A stretch of 64,000 bases of DNA from positions 1-64,000 of the forward strand of contig CP075364.1 of assembly GCA_019454105.1 (NCBI GenBank). The letters run 5' to 3'. The position numbers and the translations under genes are program-made. Of this stretch, positions 55,610-63,460 are shown in pieces (within the stretch, counting starts at the first letter, position 1; each line of letters starts with the position of its first letter). The notes under the pieces are model-generated. The model was given only the letters and a program-made list of their open reading frames with translations, had not been told where the DNA came from and did no database searches. This DNA is from Fimbriimonadaceae bacterium. Its GTDB lineage: Bacteria; Armatimonadota; Fimbriimonadia; Fimbriimonadales; Fimbriimonadaceae.

Positions 55610-56223
55610 AGCGGGCGACGCGCGACGATGTGGAACACGTGCCAATGCTTGCTTTGACCGAGCGCGGTTTGGCCGTCGCGCTCGACTTCTTCCCAGTGCA
55701 GAATCTCTAGCCCATTGAACAAGGCATGGGCCTCCGAACTGGAGTGGAAACTCAGTTCAGGGCTGGCCCAGTCGTCGTTTGGCCCAAGCAACTGACCTCC
55801 GAAGACCGCCCCAGGCTCCAGGGCCCTGCGCAGCTTAGCCCAAACGCGATCGAATGCCCCTGGATGCGTGAAGAAGAGCGAGAAAACGCTGACCGCCAGT
55901 GTGCACGCAGGGAACTCGGCTTCCTCGAATGGCACGGTCGAAGTCGTCAGTCGTCCCGGTTCAACTCCATGCACCTTGACCCGCTCAACGAGACCGGCCA
56001 TGGCGACGGGGTCTGCGTCTTGGGCCCAGACGTCGAATCCTCTGTCCAGCAACCAGACCGTCGACTTGCCCCTCCCGCTCCCGACGTCAAGGGCAAGGCC
56101 CGGCGACGGCAAGTACGGCTCCAAGACGTCCAAGAAGGGGTTGTAGGGCCTCGGCTCGACGGCGTCGTGGAACTCCTTCCAGTATTCGGAGAAGGCGGGA
56201 TCGCCAGGACCGGGGCGGCTCAC
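55606..56223 (-). CDS. Class I SAM-dependent methyltransferase
   Basis: A 205-residue soluble enzyme. The SAM-binding motif I is LALDVGSGRGKSTVWLLD, with the acidic motif II VWAQDADPVAM and post-motif ACTLAVSVFSLFFTHP. Substrate unknown; it has no signal peptide. It follows comEA with an ATGA overlap, and overlaps the convergent GT39 gene by 4 bp. Confidence 0.85.
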   Translation of the reverse strand: MSRPGPGDPAFSEYWKEFHDAVEPRPYNPFLDVLEPYLPSPGLALDVGSGRGKSTVWLLDRGFDVWAQDADPVAMAGLVERVKVHGVEPGRLTTSTVPFEEAEFPACTLAVSVFSLFFTHPGAFDRVWAKLRRALEPGAVFGGQLLGPNDDWASPELSFHSSSEAHALFNGLEILHWEEVERDGQTALGQSKHWHVFHIVARRPL

Positions 56224-56639
56224 AGCTTGACAAAGGGCCTGATCTGGGCCAATGTCTTCGGGCCGATCCCTTTGACTTGCTCAAGTTCCTCGACGGATCG
56301 GAACCCTCCGACTTGGTTCCGATAGTCAATGATGCGGCGGGCGATGGCAGGGCCGACGCGCGGGAGCCTCTCGAGTTCGGATTGGCCTGCTTGGTTGATG
56401 GAAATCGAACCGTAGGCAGGGCGGCTCGAACCGGCGACAGGCCTCGGGGGTGACTGGCGAGGGGTTGGGCTTTCGACGTTCGCGAGGGAAGCTACCTGAG
56501 TCCTCGGCTTGCTTGGAGCCTCGAGATAGCCGCGTCCCGTCAACCCCAGGGCGCCTAGGGCCAACACGGCCACACCGCTCGCCGCCAACTTCTGCTTGAT
56601 GTCCCAGCCTGTCATCCCGCTGACCCTTTGACCCGTCAT
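56220..56639 (-). CDS. ComEA-like helix-hairpin-helix DNA-binding protein
   Basis: A 139-residue protein with an N-terminal membrane anchor (KLAASGVAVLALGALGL) and a periplasmic ComEA domain (about 80-139) of tandem HhH motifs: ISINQAGQSELERLPRVGPA and VKGIGPKTLAQIRPF. ComEA captures incoming DNA during transformation and, with the type IV pilus genes here, supports competence. ATG 56639 is chosen because GGAAG precedes it at 4 bases; ATG 56615 is an alternative. Confidence 0.88.
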   Translation of the reverse strand: MTGQRVSGMTGWDIKQKLAASGVAVLALGALGLTGRGYLEAPSKPRTQVASLANVESPTPRQSPPRPVAGSSRPAYGSISINQAGQSELERLPRVGPAIARRIIDYRNQVGGFRSVEELEQVKGIGPKTLAQIRPFVKL

Positions 56640-56692
56640 TGTGCTTCCGGCGATGTCAGAAAAACTACCAGAAGCTTGCTGACGGAACTGAC

Positions 56693-57610
56693 TCAAAACC
56701 AGTCGTCGTCCGCGAGCACGGCATGGCGCCAGCCTCGGACGCTGACGGTGCATTCAAGCCCCTTGAGGGCGTTCAAACAACGCTCCAAGACGAGGGCCCC
56801 GGCATGGATCGTTTGCTCCCGTCCCGGCTCGATCCCGACGATGGCGGCCCGGCCAGCATCGTCCATCTCGCACATCCAGGCGACCGCCTTGCTCACCTCC
56901 TCGTAGTCCAACACGGAACCATGCACCCTGTCAGGTTCCCATTGGACCGACTTGTCGCGGATCGAGACGAGGTTCGTGCCGGTCGCTCCCAAAGTCACAA
57001 CCCGGCCACAGGTTCCAGGCAGATTGACGAACCCAAGAGCGTCATCGATCTCGACGACGGCGCGAAGCTGCTCTGAAGCGGTAGGCGACTGCTTTTGGAA
57101 AGCGCCCTCTCTCAATCCCAAGGCTCCGATTGGGAAACTGCGATGAAACCGGACGTCCCAAGTTGCGTCCTGACGGTCGGCGGTGACAATCTCGGTGGAG
57201 TGCCCGCCAACATCGACGGTGCTGACCCGCTGGTCGCTCTGGAAAAGTGGGTCGTGGGCCACGGCTAAGAACCCATAGCGGGCTTCGTCCTCGCCTGAAA
57301 GGACCCGCACAGGGGTCCCTTGGCGAGCGGCGGCGTCGAGGAACTGGCTCGTGTTTGACGCGAGCCTGGCGGCCATCGTCGCGAGAGCGACGACCTGTTG
57401 GGCACCCTGCTCGTTGGCCAGGCTCCAAAGCTCGGCCATGGCGGACAACGTGGCCCCTTGGCCTTCTGGGCTGAGGAGCCCCGATGTCTTGGTGCCTTTA
57501 CCTAGCCCCGTGACGCGGGTCGCTTCGAACACGGTCCGCCAAGTTCCTTCAACGGACTCCGCAACGAGAAGCAGAACCGAATTTGACCCGACATCGATGA
57601 CAGCCCTCAC
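56693..57610 (-). CDS. Ppx/GppA-family phosphatase (exopolyphosphatase or pppGpp phosphatase)
   Basis: ASKHA-fold phosphatase, 305 residues, single-domain length. The phosphate motifs are VIDVGSNSVLLLVAES and VDVGGHSTEIVTADR. It may hydrolyse polyphosphate or pppGpp; the sequence does not separate the two. GTG 57610 is chosen because the phosphate-binding strand begins there. It is divergent from the FGGY kinase and shares a palindromic promoter; comEA starts 53 bp after its stop. Confidence 0.85.
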   Translation of the reverse strand: MRAVIDVGSNSVLLLVAESVEGTWRTVFEATRVTGLGKGTKTSGLLSPEGQGATLSAMAELWSLANEQGAQQVVALATMAARLASNTSQFLDAAARQGTPVRVLSGEDEARYGFLAVAHDPLFQSDQRVSTVDVGGHSTEIVTADRQDATWDVRFHRSFPIGALGLREGAFQKQSPTASEQLRAVVEIDDALGFVNLPGTCGRVVTLGATGTNLVSIRDKSVQWEPDRVHGSVLDYEEVSKAVAWMCEMDDAGRAAIVGIEPGREQTIHAGALVLERCLNALKGLECTVSVRGWRHAVLADDDWF

Positions 57611-57621
57611 GCCAGCGGGCG

Positions 57622-57631
57622 AGTGTACACT
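57622..57631. promoter_or_regulatory. Bidirectional promoter: palindromic double -10 box
   Basis: AGTGTACACT is a perfect 10-bp palindrome containing TACACT in both directions. Plus strand: TACACT (57626-57631) ends 7 bases before GTG 57639. Minus strand: TACACT (57627-57622) ends 11 bases before GTG 57610. Overlapping -10 boxes cannot be used at once, so the pair would compete. Confidence 0.45.
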
Positions 57632-57638
57632 TCTGGCC

Positions 57639-59033
57639 GTGCCCCAGTTCGCCGGCCTCGACATCGGCACCAGTTCGACCAAAGCGGTCCTGATCGACGA
57701 GGAAGGGAACGTTACTGCCCAGGCCCACCGCGCCTATGAGGCGCAGTCACCTCGACCGTTGTGGGTGGAACAAGATCCAGAGGTCTGGTGGGAGGCCGGC
57801 CAAGAATGTTTGAAAGAAATCGGCGGCGACCCGACCGCGATCGGCCTAACCGGCCAGATGCACGGTTCTGTGTTTCTGGACTCGCAGGATCAAGTCGTGC
57901 GGCCGGCTCTGCTCTGGTGCGACCAGCGGACAGCCGATGATCGGGACGCGCTGGTCGCCAGCGTAGGACGCGAGGTCATCCGGAGAACGACCGGCAACCC
58001 GATGCTCACTGGGTTTCAGGCGCCGAAGATCGCTTGGCTCCGGCGCGAGGAGCCAGAGGACTTTCGTCGCGTCCGATCCGTCCTCCTTCCAAAGGATTTT
58101 GTCCGTCTCCGGTTGACGGGCGACAAGGCCACCGACGTGTCCGACGCTTCCGGTGTGGGGCTCTTCGACATCACCGAACGGTCGTGGTCGATTTCGCTCA
58201 TGGAGGCCCTGGGATTTGACCCCGGTTGGTTTCCGGCCGTGTTCGAGTCGGATCAAGTTGTTGGGAGGACGTCTGACGGGTCGTTGGTCGTTGCCGGGGC
58301 CGGCGACCAGGCGGCATCGGCCGTCGGGACTGGGGCCGTGAGGCCAGGTGTCGTGAGCGTGGGCCTTGGGACGAGCGGCGTCGTCTTTGCAACGGTCGAC
58401 GGCGCCGACCTACCGGAGAACGAGACAGTCCATCTCTTTTGTCACGCCCAACGGGGATGGCACCGTATGGGAGTGGTGCTTTCTTTTGGCGGGGCGGTCT
58501 CCTGGGCGCACCGCACCTTCTTCCCTGGAACGAGCCTGGACGACATGGCAGCGATGGCGGCCTCGGCGCCAGCCGGTTGCGAGGGGTTGACGTTCGTTCC
58601 CCGTCTGGCGGGCGAAAGGTGCCCGGTGGACCGTCCGGACGATCGGGGCCGCCTTTTGGGACTGACGCTGCGGCACGGGCGCGAGCACTTGGCAAGGGCC
58701 GTTTTCGAGGGTGCGGCGTTCGCTTTGGCGTCGTCGTGGGCCGCCGTCCTCCAAGGGCTCCCCCGGCCCGTCGAGGTCCGGGTGACGGGCGGAGGCGCTT
58801 CGAGCCCGTTTTTGACTCAACTCATCGCCGACGTCTTGGAGAGCCCACTGCGCCTCTTGGAGTCGGACGAGGGCCCAGCGTTGGGAGCGGCGCTCTTGGC
58901 TGGGATTGGTGCGGGCCATTGGCGAGACACGGCCGAAGCGACGGCCTGCGTCCATGTGAAGCGGGCGATCGAGCCCTCGGGGCCATCCTATCGTGAGCCG
59001 GTGGAAAGATTCTTGAGTTGTTCGGACGGCTAA
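57639..59033 (+). CDS. FGGY-family carbohydrate kinase (xylulokinase-like)
   Basis: Phosphorylates a sugar, probably xylulose, with ATP. 464 residues. The N-terminal phosphate motif is GLDIGTSSTKAVLIDEEG; GLTGQMHGSVFLD and PALLWCDQRTADDRD are characteristic of xylulokinases. The C-terminal part contains RVTGGGASSPFLTQLIADVL. The xylulokinase catalytic Asp is likely that in LLWCDQRT. No xylose isomerase or transporter adjacent, so other pentuloses remain possible. GTG start with leaderless-type promoter. Confidence 0.9.
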   Translation: MPQFAGLDIGTSSTKAVLIDEEGNVTAQAHRAYEAQSPRPLWVEQDPEVWWEAGQECLKEIGGDPTAIGLTGQMHGSVFLDSQDQVVRPALLWCDQRTADDRDALVASVGREVIRRTTGNPMLTGFQAPKIAWLRREEPEDFRRVRSVLLPKDFVRLRLTGDKATDVSDASGVGLFDITERSWSISLMEALGFDPGWFPAVFESDQVVGRTSDGSLVVAGAGDQAASAVGTGAVRPGVVSVGLGTSGVVFATVDGADLPENETVHLFCHAQRGWHRMGVVLSFGGAVSWAHRTFFPGTSLDDMAAMAASAPAGCEGLTFVPRLAGERCPVDRPDDRGRLLGLTLRHGREHLARAVFEGAAFALASSWAAVLQGLPRPVEVRVTGGGASSPFLTQLIADVLESPLRLLESDEGPALGAALLAGIGAGHWRDTAEATACVHVKRAIEPSGPSYREPVERFLSCSDG

Positions 59034-59074
59034 AGGGCCGGAGCAACGATCCAGGTTGGGCCACAATACAGGGA

Positions 59075-59105
59075 CAGGAGCGGACAGCTTCGCTCCTGGT
59101 ACACT
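59075..59105 (+). promoter_or_regulatory. Hairpin and -10 box upstream of rpsA
   Basis: An 8-bp hairpin CAGGAGCG-N8-CGCTCCTG (59075-59098) may end the kinase transcript. Right after it, TACACT (59100-59105) is a plausible -10 box for rpsA, giving a leader of about 30 nt with CAAGG about 11 bases before ATG 59142. Confidence 0.4.
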
Positions 59106-59141
59106 CCACGGGCCAAAGAGCGCCCCAAGGATTTGACGAGC

Positions 59142-60707
59142 ATGACCGACGAATTGCAGACGACGACCCCGACTGTCGAGGAAGGGGCCGAGGCCGCCAG
59201 CCTTGACGCCAGCCCCGACACTGTTGCCGAGTCCGTCGCCGAGACCAGTGACCAACCGGCCGTTGAAACTCAGCCGGAGACCCAACCGGCCGCGATCGAG
59301 AGCCCAGTGACCGACCCACAGCCGGTCGAAGCTGAGCCGACGCCTGCCCCCGCCGACGCCTCGGAGCCAGAGGCTCCCGCGCCGCCTCAGGTCGAGGTGG
59401 TCTCCGACGCCGACCTCTTCGACGCGGCCATGGCCAGCATGAACTCTGAGGAAACGGGGCGCGAGACGTCGTCAGGGATCTCGAAAGGCGACAGGGTCGA
59501 GGCCAAGGTCATCCAGGTCGAAAAGGACCGCGTGTTCGTCGATCTCGGCACCAAGGCCGAGGGGGTCGTGCCGCTCAATGAACTCACCGACTTGAACGTC
59601 GACACCGCCGTTGGCGTCGTGAAGCCGGGCGACACGTTCGACGTCATCGTCCTCAAAGCGGGGAGCGCGGAAGGCGCCCCGATCGTCTCCAAGCGGAAGG
59701 CCGATTTCGACCAGACCTGGCAACGAGTGCTCGACGCGTTCGATGAAGGCAAAGTGTTCGAGGCGCAGGTGGTCGACCGGGTCAAGGGCGGTTTAGTCGT
59801 CGACATCGGCGTCCGAGGCTTCGTCCCAGCGACGCACGTCGGGAACGGCAAGCTCCGGAACCTAGAAAAGTTCGTCGGTCAGACTCTCGCCGTGAAGATC
59901 ATCGAGATCGAGCGGGAGCGCAAGAAGGTAGTGCTCAGCAACCGCTCTGCCGAGTCCGAGCGCAAAGAAGAGGTCAAGGCCGAGATCTTCGACAACGTGA
60001 AGCCAGGCGACGTGATGGAAGGCACGGTGCGAAGGCTCACCGACTACGGCGCCTTCGTCGACCTCGGCGGCATCGACGGGCTCCTCCACATCAGCGAGAT
60101 GAGCTGGTTCCGCATCGACCACCCCCGAGAAGTCATCAAGGAAGGCGACGATCTCAAGGTCATGGTGCTGCGGCTCGATTCCGCGTCCGGTCGCGTCAGC
60201 CTTGGGCTTCGGCAGGTTCTGCCCGACCCATGGAACTTGATCCGCGAGAACTACAAGCAGGGCGAGAAGATCAAGGTGAAGGTCAGTCGAATCGTCCAAA
60301 GCGGGGCGTTCGTCCGGTTGCCGGAAGGGGCGGAGGCGTTCCTTCCGCTCAGCGAGTGCTCGAACAAGCGGGTCAAGAAGCCGAACGAGGTTCTCACCGA
60401 AGGCGAAGAGATCGAACCGACGATCATCGACTTGCGCCCGGACGAGCGACGCATGGTCCTGAGCCTGCGGGACGGGGCGACCCCCGGCTCCGATTACAGC
60501 TATGGCGACCGTGGTCGCGGAAGGCCCGGAATGGGGCAGCGTGGCGTGCGGAGAGGGCCCCGGCAGGATCAAAGCACGGAAGCTCCTCAAGCGACCATGC
60601 GGACTCCGACGGGCGGCGCCACGATCGGCGAGCGGCTCGGCATGCTCAAGGGCATCCTGAAGTCCGACGGCCCGGAAGAGGCCTCCGAAGAGACGACCGA
60701 AAGCTGA
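59142..60707 (+). CDS. rpsA: 30S ribosomal protein bS1 with acidic N-terminal extension
   Basis: RNA-binding protein that brings mRNA to the 30S subunit. 521 residues. The first about 110 residues are Glu/Pro/Ala-rich and acidic, which is unusual. Four S1 OB repeats follow (SKGDRVEAKVIQVEKDRVFV; FEAQVVDRVKGGLVVDIGV; VMEGTVRRLTDYGAFVDLGG; IKVKVSRIVQSGAFVRL). The C-terminus is Gly/Arg-rich. E. coli S1 has six repeats; four is common outside Proteobacteria. ATG 59142 is favoured over TTG 59133. coaE follows after 20 bp. Confidence 0.94.
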   Translation: MTDELQTTTPTVEEGAEAASLDASPDTVAESVAETSDQPAVETQPETQPAAIESPVTDPQPVEAEPTPAPADASEPEAPAPPQVEVVSDADLFDAAMASMNSEETGRETSSGISKGDRVEAKVIQVEKDRVFVDLGTKAEGVVPLNELTDLNVDTAVGVVKPGDTFDVIVLKAGSAEGAPIVSKRKADFDQTWQRVLDAFDEGKVFEAQVVDRVKGGLVVDIGVRGFVPATHVGNGKLRNLEKFVGQTLAVKIIEIERERKKVVLSNRSAESERKEEVKAEIFDNVKPGDVMEGTVRRLTDYGAFVDLGGIDGLLHISEMSWFRIDHPREVIKEGDDLKVMVLRLDSASGRVSLGLRQVLPDPWNLIRENYKQGEKIKVKVSRIVQSGAFVRLPEGAEAFLPLSECSNKRVKKPNEVLTEGEEIEPTIIDLRPDERRMVLSLRDGATPGSDYSYGDRGRGRPGMGQRGVRRGPRQDQSTEAPQATMRTPTGGATIGERLGMLKGILKSDGPEEASEETTES

Positions 60708-60727
60708 CCGCACTAAGGACGACGATC

Positions 60728-61318
60728 ATGCCCGGGCCTATCGAACTTCGATCGGCCCGGGTTCGTCTTGCTGTGACCGGCGGGATCGCCGAGGGAAAGT
60801 CCACCGTTGTCGCAGAACTCGAACGCCTGGGGCTACGGGCCGTCTCGGCCGACACCGTCGCCAAAGAAGTGATGGAGGTTCCGGAGATCCTGGCCGAGGT
60901 CGCTCGGGCCAGCGGCCTTGCCACGCCCCTCGACCGGGAGGCCCTTCGGCTCAACCTGGCTTCTGACCCACGTTCGAGAAGGGCGGTCAACGCGATCGTT
61001 CATGGCGAGACGGCCCGAAGACTGCTCTCCGCCGACGCCGACGTGGCCGAAGTCCCACTCTTGATAGAAGCGTGCCTCCAGTGGGCGTTTCAGCGAGTCT
61101 GGGTCGTCACGTGTGGACCAGTCGAGCAGCGAAAGCGGATGGTCGCTCGGTGCGGAGACGAGGTGTTGGCCGACCGGTTAATCGCCACGCAGTTGCCCAC
61201 GACCACAAAACTGGCCTTTGCCGACGCAATTTTGCGAACTGATCGGGAGCCTTCCACCGTCTTTGAGGAAGTCAGGAGGACGGCCAAGGCCCATGGGCTG
61301 GTTCCAAGCCAACGCTAG
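60728..61318 (+). CDS. coaE: Dephospho-CoA kinase
   Basis: Last step of coenzyme A synthesis, phosphorylating dephospho-CoA. 196 residues. P-loop GGIAEGKSTVVAELE; LGLRAVSADTVAKEVM has the substrate-binding Asp; EVPLLIEACLQWAFQRVWVV is the characteristic lid/central motif. AAGGA lies 8 bases before ATG. Likely co-transcribed with rpsA. Confidence 0.95.
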   Translation: MPGPIELRSARVRLAVTGGIAEGKSTVVAELERLGLRAVSADTVAKEVMEVPEILAEVARASGLATPLDREALRLNLASDPRSRRAVNAIVHGETARRLLSADADVAEVPLLIEACLQWAFQRVWVVTCGPVEQRKRMVARCGDEVLADRLIATQLPTTTKLAFADAILRTDREPSTVFEEVRRTAKAHGLVPSQR

Positions 61319-61329
61319 GGGTCGGGTGC

Positions 61330-61335
61330 TATACT
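61330..61335 (+). promoter_or_regulatory. Extended -10 promoter for large exported protein
   Basis: TATACT preceded by TGC (extended -10 element) at 61328-61335. A second TANNNT (TAAGAT, 61395-61400) ends 8 bases before an in-frame GTG at 61409. Confidence 0.4.
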
Positions 61336-61501
61336 CCTGCGGCCTGATCGAATTGCCTGGCCCAGGGGCGTTGCACGCCGCCGGTCGTTCGGGCTAAGAT
61401 CACGGCTTGTGGGCCATTGGATGGCCCGCATGATGACCGTGCGTGGGATCGCGAGTATGGAAAAGCTTTGCCGACAAGATGGAACAGGCTCTAGCGCGCC
61501 A

Positions 61502-63385
61502 ATGAGAGGAGACGGGCTTCTGAGCCGGGTCTTGGATCGCTGGACCGCTCTTTTGGCCGTTTTCGCCCTGGCCCTCGTGGCCCCGACCGCCAGCGCGCAG
61601 CTCGAAGCCCTGCCTTCATGGGCTGTGGTCGAGTTCGCCGACAAGAGCCCGGACCAATCGCTCAGTGTCGGCAAGATGGCGACTCAGGCTGTCAGCGACG
61701 AACTGGCCCGCGGCGGCAAGGTCGAGGTGCTCCCGTCTGACCAGGTCGCTCGACAGGCCGCTGACTTAGGCTACCAGCCCCCGGTCACCAAGGCCGGAGA
61801 CCTCCAGAGGTTGGGTCAGGCGCTTCAGGCCCAGACGATGGTCTCTGGCGAGGTGGTCAACTGGCGGGTGGTGCCCAAGGACAACGGCCGCATGGCGCAA
61901 GTCCTGATGCGGGTCATCGTCTGGGACGCCGCCGCTGGCTTGGCCGTCAACGGAGCTGCCGTCGGCGCCGATTCCGATGTGGTCTCGGGCGACATCACGA
62001 ACGAGCAGCTTGTGCGGAACGCCTTGGCCCAAGGTGCCTTCGAAGCGATCCAGCAGATCAACACGCGGACTCTGGCCAGCGCCACCATCCTCAATACATT
62101 GAACAACCGCGCCCTCATCAACCGGGGCGCGCGGGCCGGTTTCACCAAGGACCAGAGGGTCATCGTCACTCGCGGCAAGTCTCAGGTCGCCGAGGGCGTC
62201 ATCCGCGAGGTCGATCCTGACTCTTCTTTCATCGAGACCACTCGGTCTTATCGCGGCATCCAGCCAGGCGACAAGGTTCGCGCCGTTTTTGACGTCCCGA
62301 CTCTCAAGGACAAGTGGAACCGGTCCGGCCAAGCCCAAGTGGTCAAACCAGCGAGCAAAGGCAGCAACGCCAGCGTGGTCTCCCTCGTGCTCGTCCTCCT
62401 GGTGCTCGGGTTCCTCCTGCTGGGGGGCCGGGGCAGCAACCAGAACGCGGTCGGCGGAGTGACCGCCGAGGCCATGATGCTCGCCAACGACGTGCCCGCC
62501 GTGAAGATCTCGTGGGTGCGCGACGCTTTCCAGCGAGGTACGAACTCAGGGCCGCTCTTCTTCCAAGTCTGGCGAGACGGCAACGGGGTTCCGGTCTCAG
62601 TGGTGCAAGCCAACCAGTCTTCGGCCACCCACGACCGCGATGGATCGTTCACCGGTGCGACTTGGTATGACTTCCAAGGAGTGATCGGCGGCGACACCTG
62701 CACGTACGACAGCCTCCCCGCCGTCACGAACGGGCCCCAGATCGCGATCCCGGGGACGCCGTACCGATACTCGGTCGAAGTGGTTTACCGCGTGAGCGAG
62801 CTGGATCTTCCCAACGCCGACACGGGCGGCACGACTGGAGGCACGACCGGAGGCACCACAGGCGGCACCACCGGTGGCACAGGCGGAACGACGGGCGGCA
62901 CGACTGGAGGCGACGGAGACGGGTTCTGCTACTTCGTGAGCTCTCGGGTCGCGGCTCGCGGGCAAGCGACCCCGCTGAACCGTCCGACTCTGCAAGACCC
63001 GGTCGACCGCCAGGTCATCACCCAGCCAGTGTCATTCTCGTTCCTTTCGGTCCGTGGCGCGGTACGAAGTATTCCGATCGAGTACATCGTCCAGTTCTCT
63101 GACCGGCGCGAGTTCCCGGCGGGTCGGACGTTCGCTTCGGAACCGTTCGTCGACTTCGAGCGGCAACAAGACCAGGTCGTCGCATCGCCGACCATCGACA
63201 CCTCGACCTTCTTCCCGACGGCTAGCGTCGTCTACTGGCGGGTCGGGGCGAGGAACCCGGACGACAATCCGGGCCCTGTGGCCGACAAGGCCGGTCTGCG
63301 GTACATCTTCAGCTCGACTCGGACCTTCTTGAGGTCGTCGGGCGGCGGAAGACCGACCGGCGGCGGCACGGCCACCAAGCGATAA
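61502..63385 (+). CDS. Large exported protein with CsgG/TolB-like, membrane and FnIII-like regions
   Basis: A 627-residue protein. Starting at ATG 61502 gives a normal signal peptide (RVLDRWTALLAVFALALVAP); GTG 61409 and ATG 61457 are alternatives. Residues about 35-150 look like a CsgG/TolB-type domain (LPSWAVVEFADKS, LQRLGQALQAQTMVSGE) and a FlgT-like beta region follows. A hydrophobic segment (SLVLVLLVLGFLLLGG, about 295-312) would anchor it in the membrane. Then an FnIII-like region, a Gly-Thr repeat linker (442-470) and a second FnIII-like region. Function unknown, probably an envelope scaffold. Confidence 0.72.
   Translation: MRGDGLLSRVLDRWTALLAVFALALVAPTASAQLEALPSWAVVEFADKSPDQSLSVGKMATQAVSDELARGGKVEVLPSDQVARQAADLGYQPPVTKAGDLQRLGQALQAQTMVSGEVVNWRVVPKDNGRMAQVLMRVIVWDAAAGLAVNGAAVGADSDVVSGDITNEQLVRNALAQGAFEAIQQINTRTLASATILNTLNNRALINRGARAGFTKDQRVIVTRGKSQVAEGVIREVDPDSSFIETTRSYRGIQPGDKVRAVFDVPTLKDKWNRSGQAQVVKPASKGSNASVVSLVLVLLVLGFLLLGGRGSNQNAVGGVTAEAMMLANDVPAVKISWVRDAFQRGTNSGPLFFQVWRDGNGVPVSVVQANQSSATHDRDGSFTGATWYDFQGVIGGDTCTYDSLPAVTNGPQIAIPGTPYRYSVEVVYRVSELDLPNADTGGTTGGTTGGTTGGTTGGTGGTTGGTTGGDGDGFCYFVSSRVAARGQATPLNRPTLQDPVDRQVITQPVSFSFLSVRGAVRSIPIEYIVQFSDRREFPAGRTFASEPFVDFERQQDQVVASPTIDTSTFFPTASVVYWRVGARNPDDNPGPVADKAGLRYIFSSTRTFLRSSGGGRPTGGGTATKR
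62825..62911 (+). repeat. Gly-Gly-Thr-Thr 12-bp tandem repeat
   Basis: Seven to eight copies of a 12-bp unit (GGNGGCACNACN) with one 9-bp copy, within the large exported protein. It encodes a flexible GGTT linker. Copy number is likely to vary between strains. Confidence 0.85.
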
Positions 63386-63403
63386 AACATGCCACTTCCC
63401 ATG

Positions 63404-63433
63404 CGGCCCCTTCGGAGCGAACCGAAGGGGCCG
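63404..63433 (+). terminator. Terminator of the large exported protein gene
   Basis: Perfect 12-bp hairpin CGGCCCCTTCGG / CCGAAGGGGCCG with 6-base loop (AGCGAA), 18 bases after the stop; no T tract. Confidence 0.65.
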
Positions 63434-63460
63434 TGTCTCCCGTCAAACAACAACAGCACC

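Noticed and set aside
62825-62911. Tandem repeat considered as a CRISPR-like array
   Set aside because: The unit is 12 bp with no spacers, in frame inside a coding sequence, encoding a GGTT linker.
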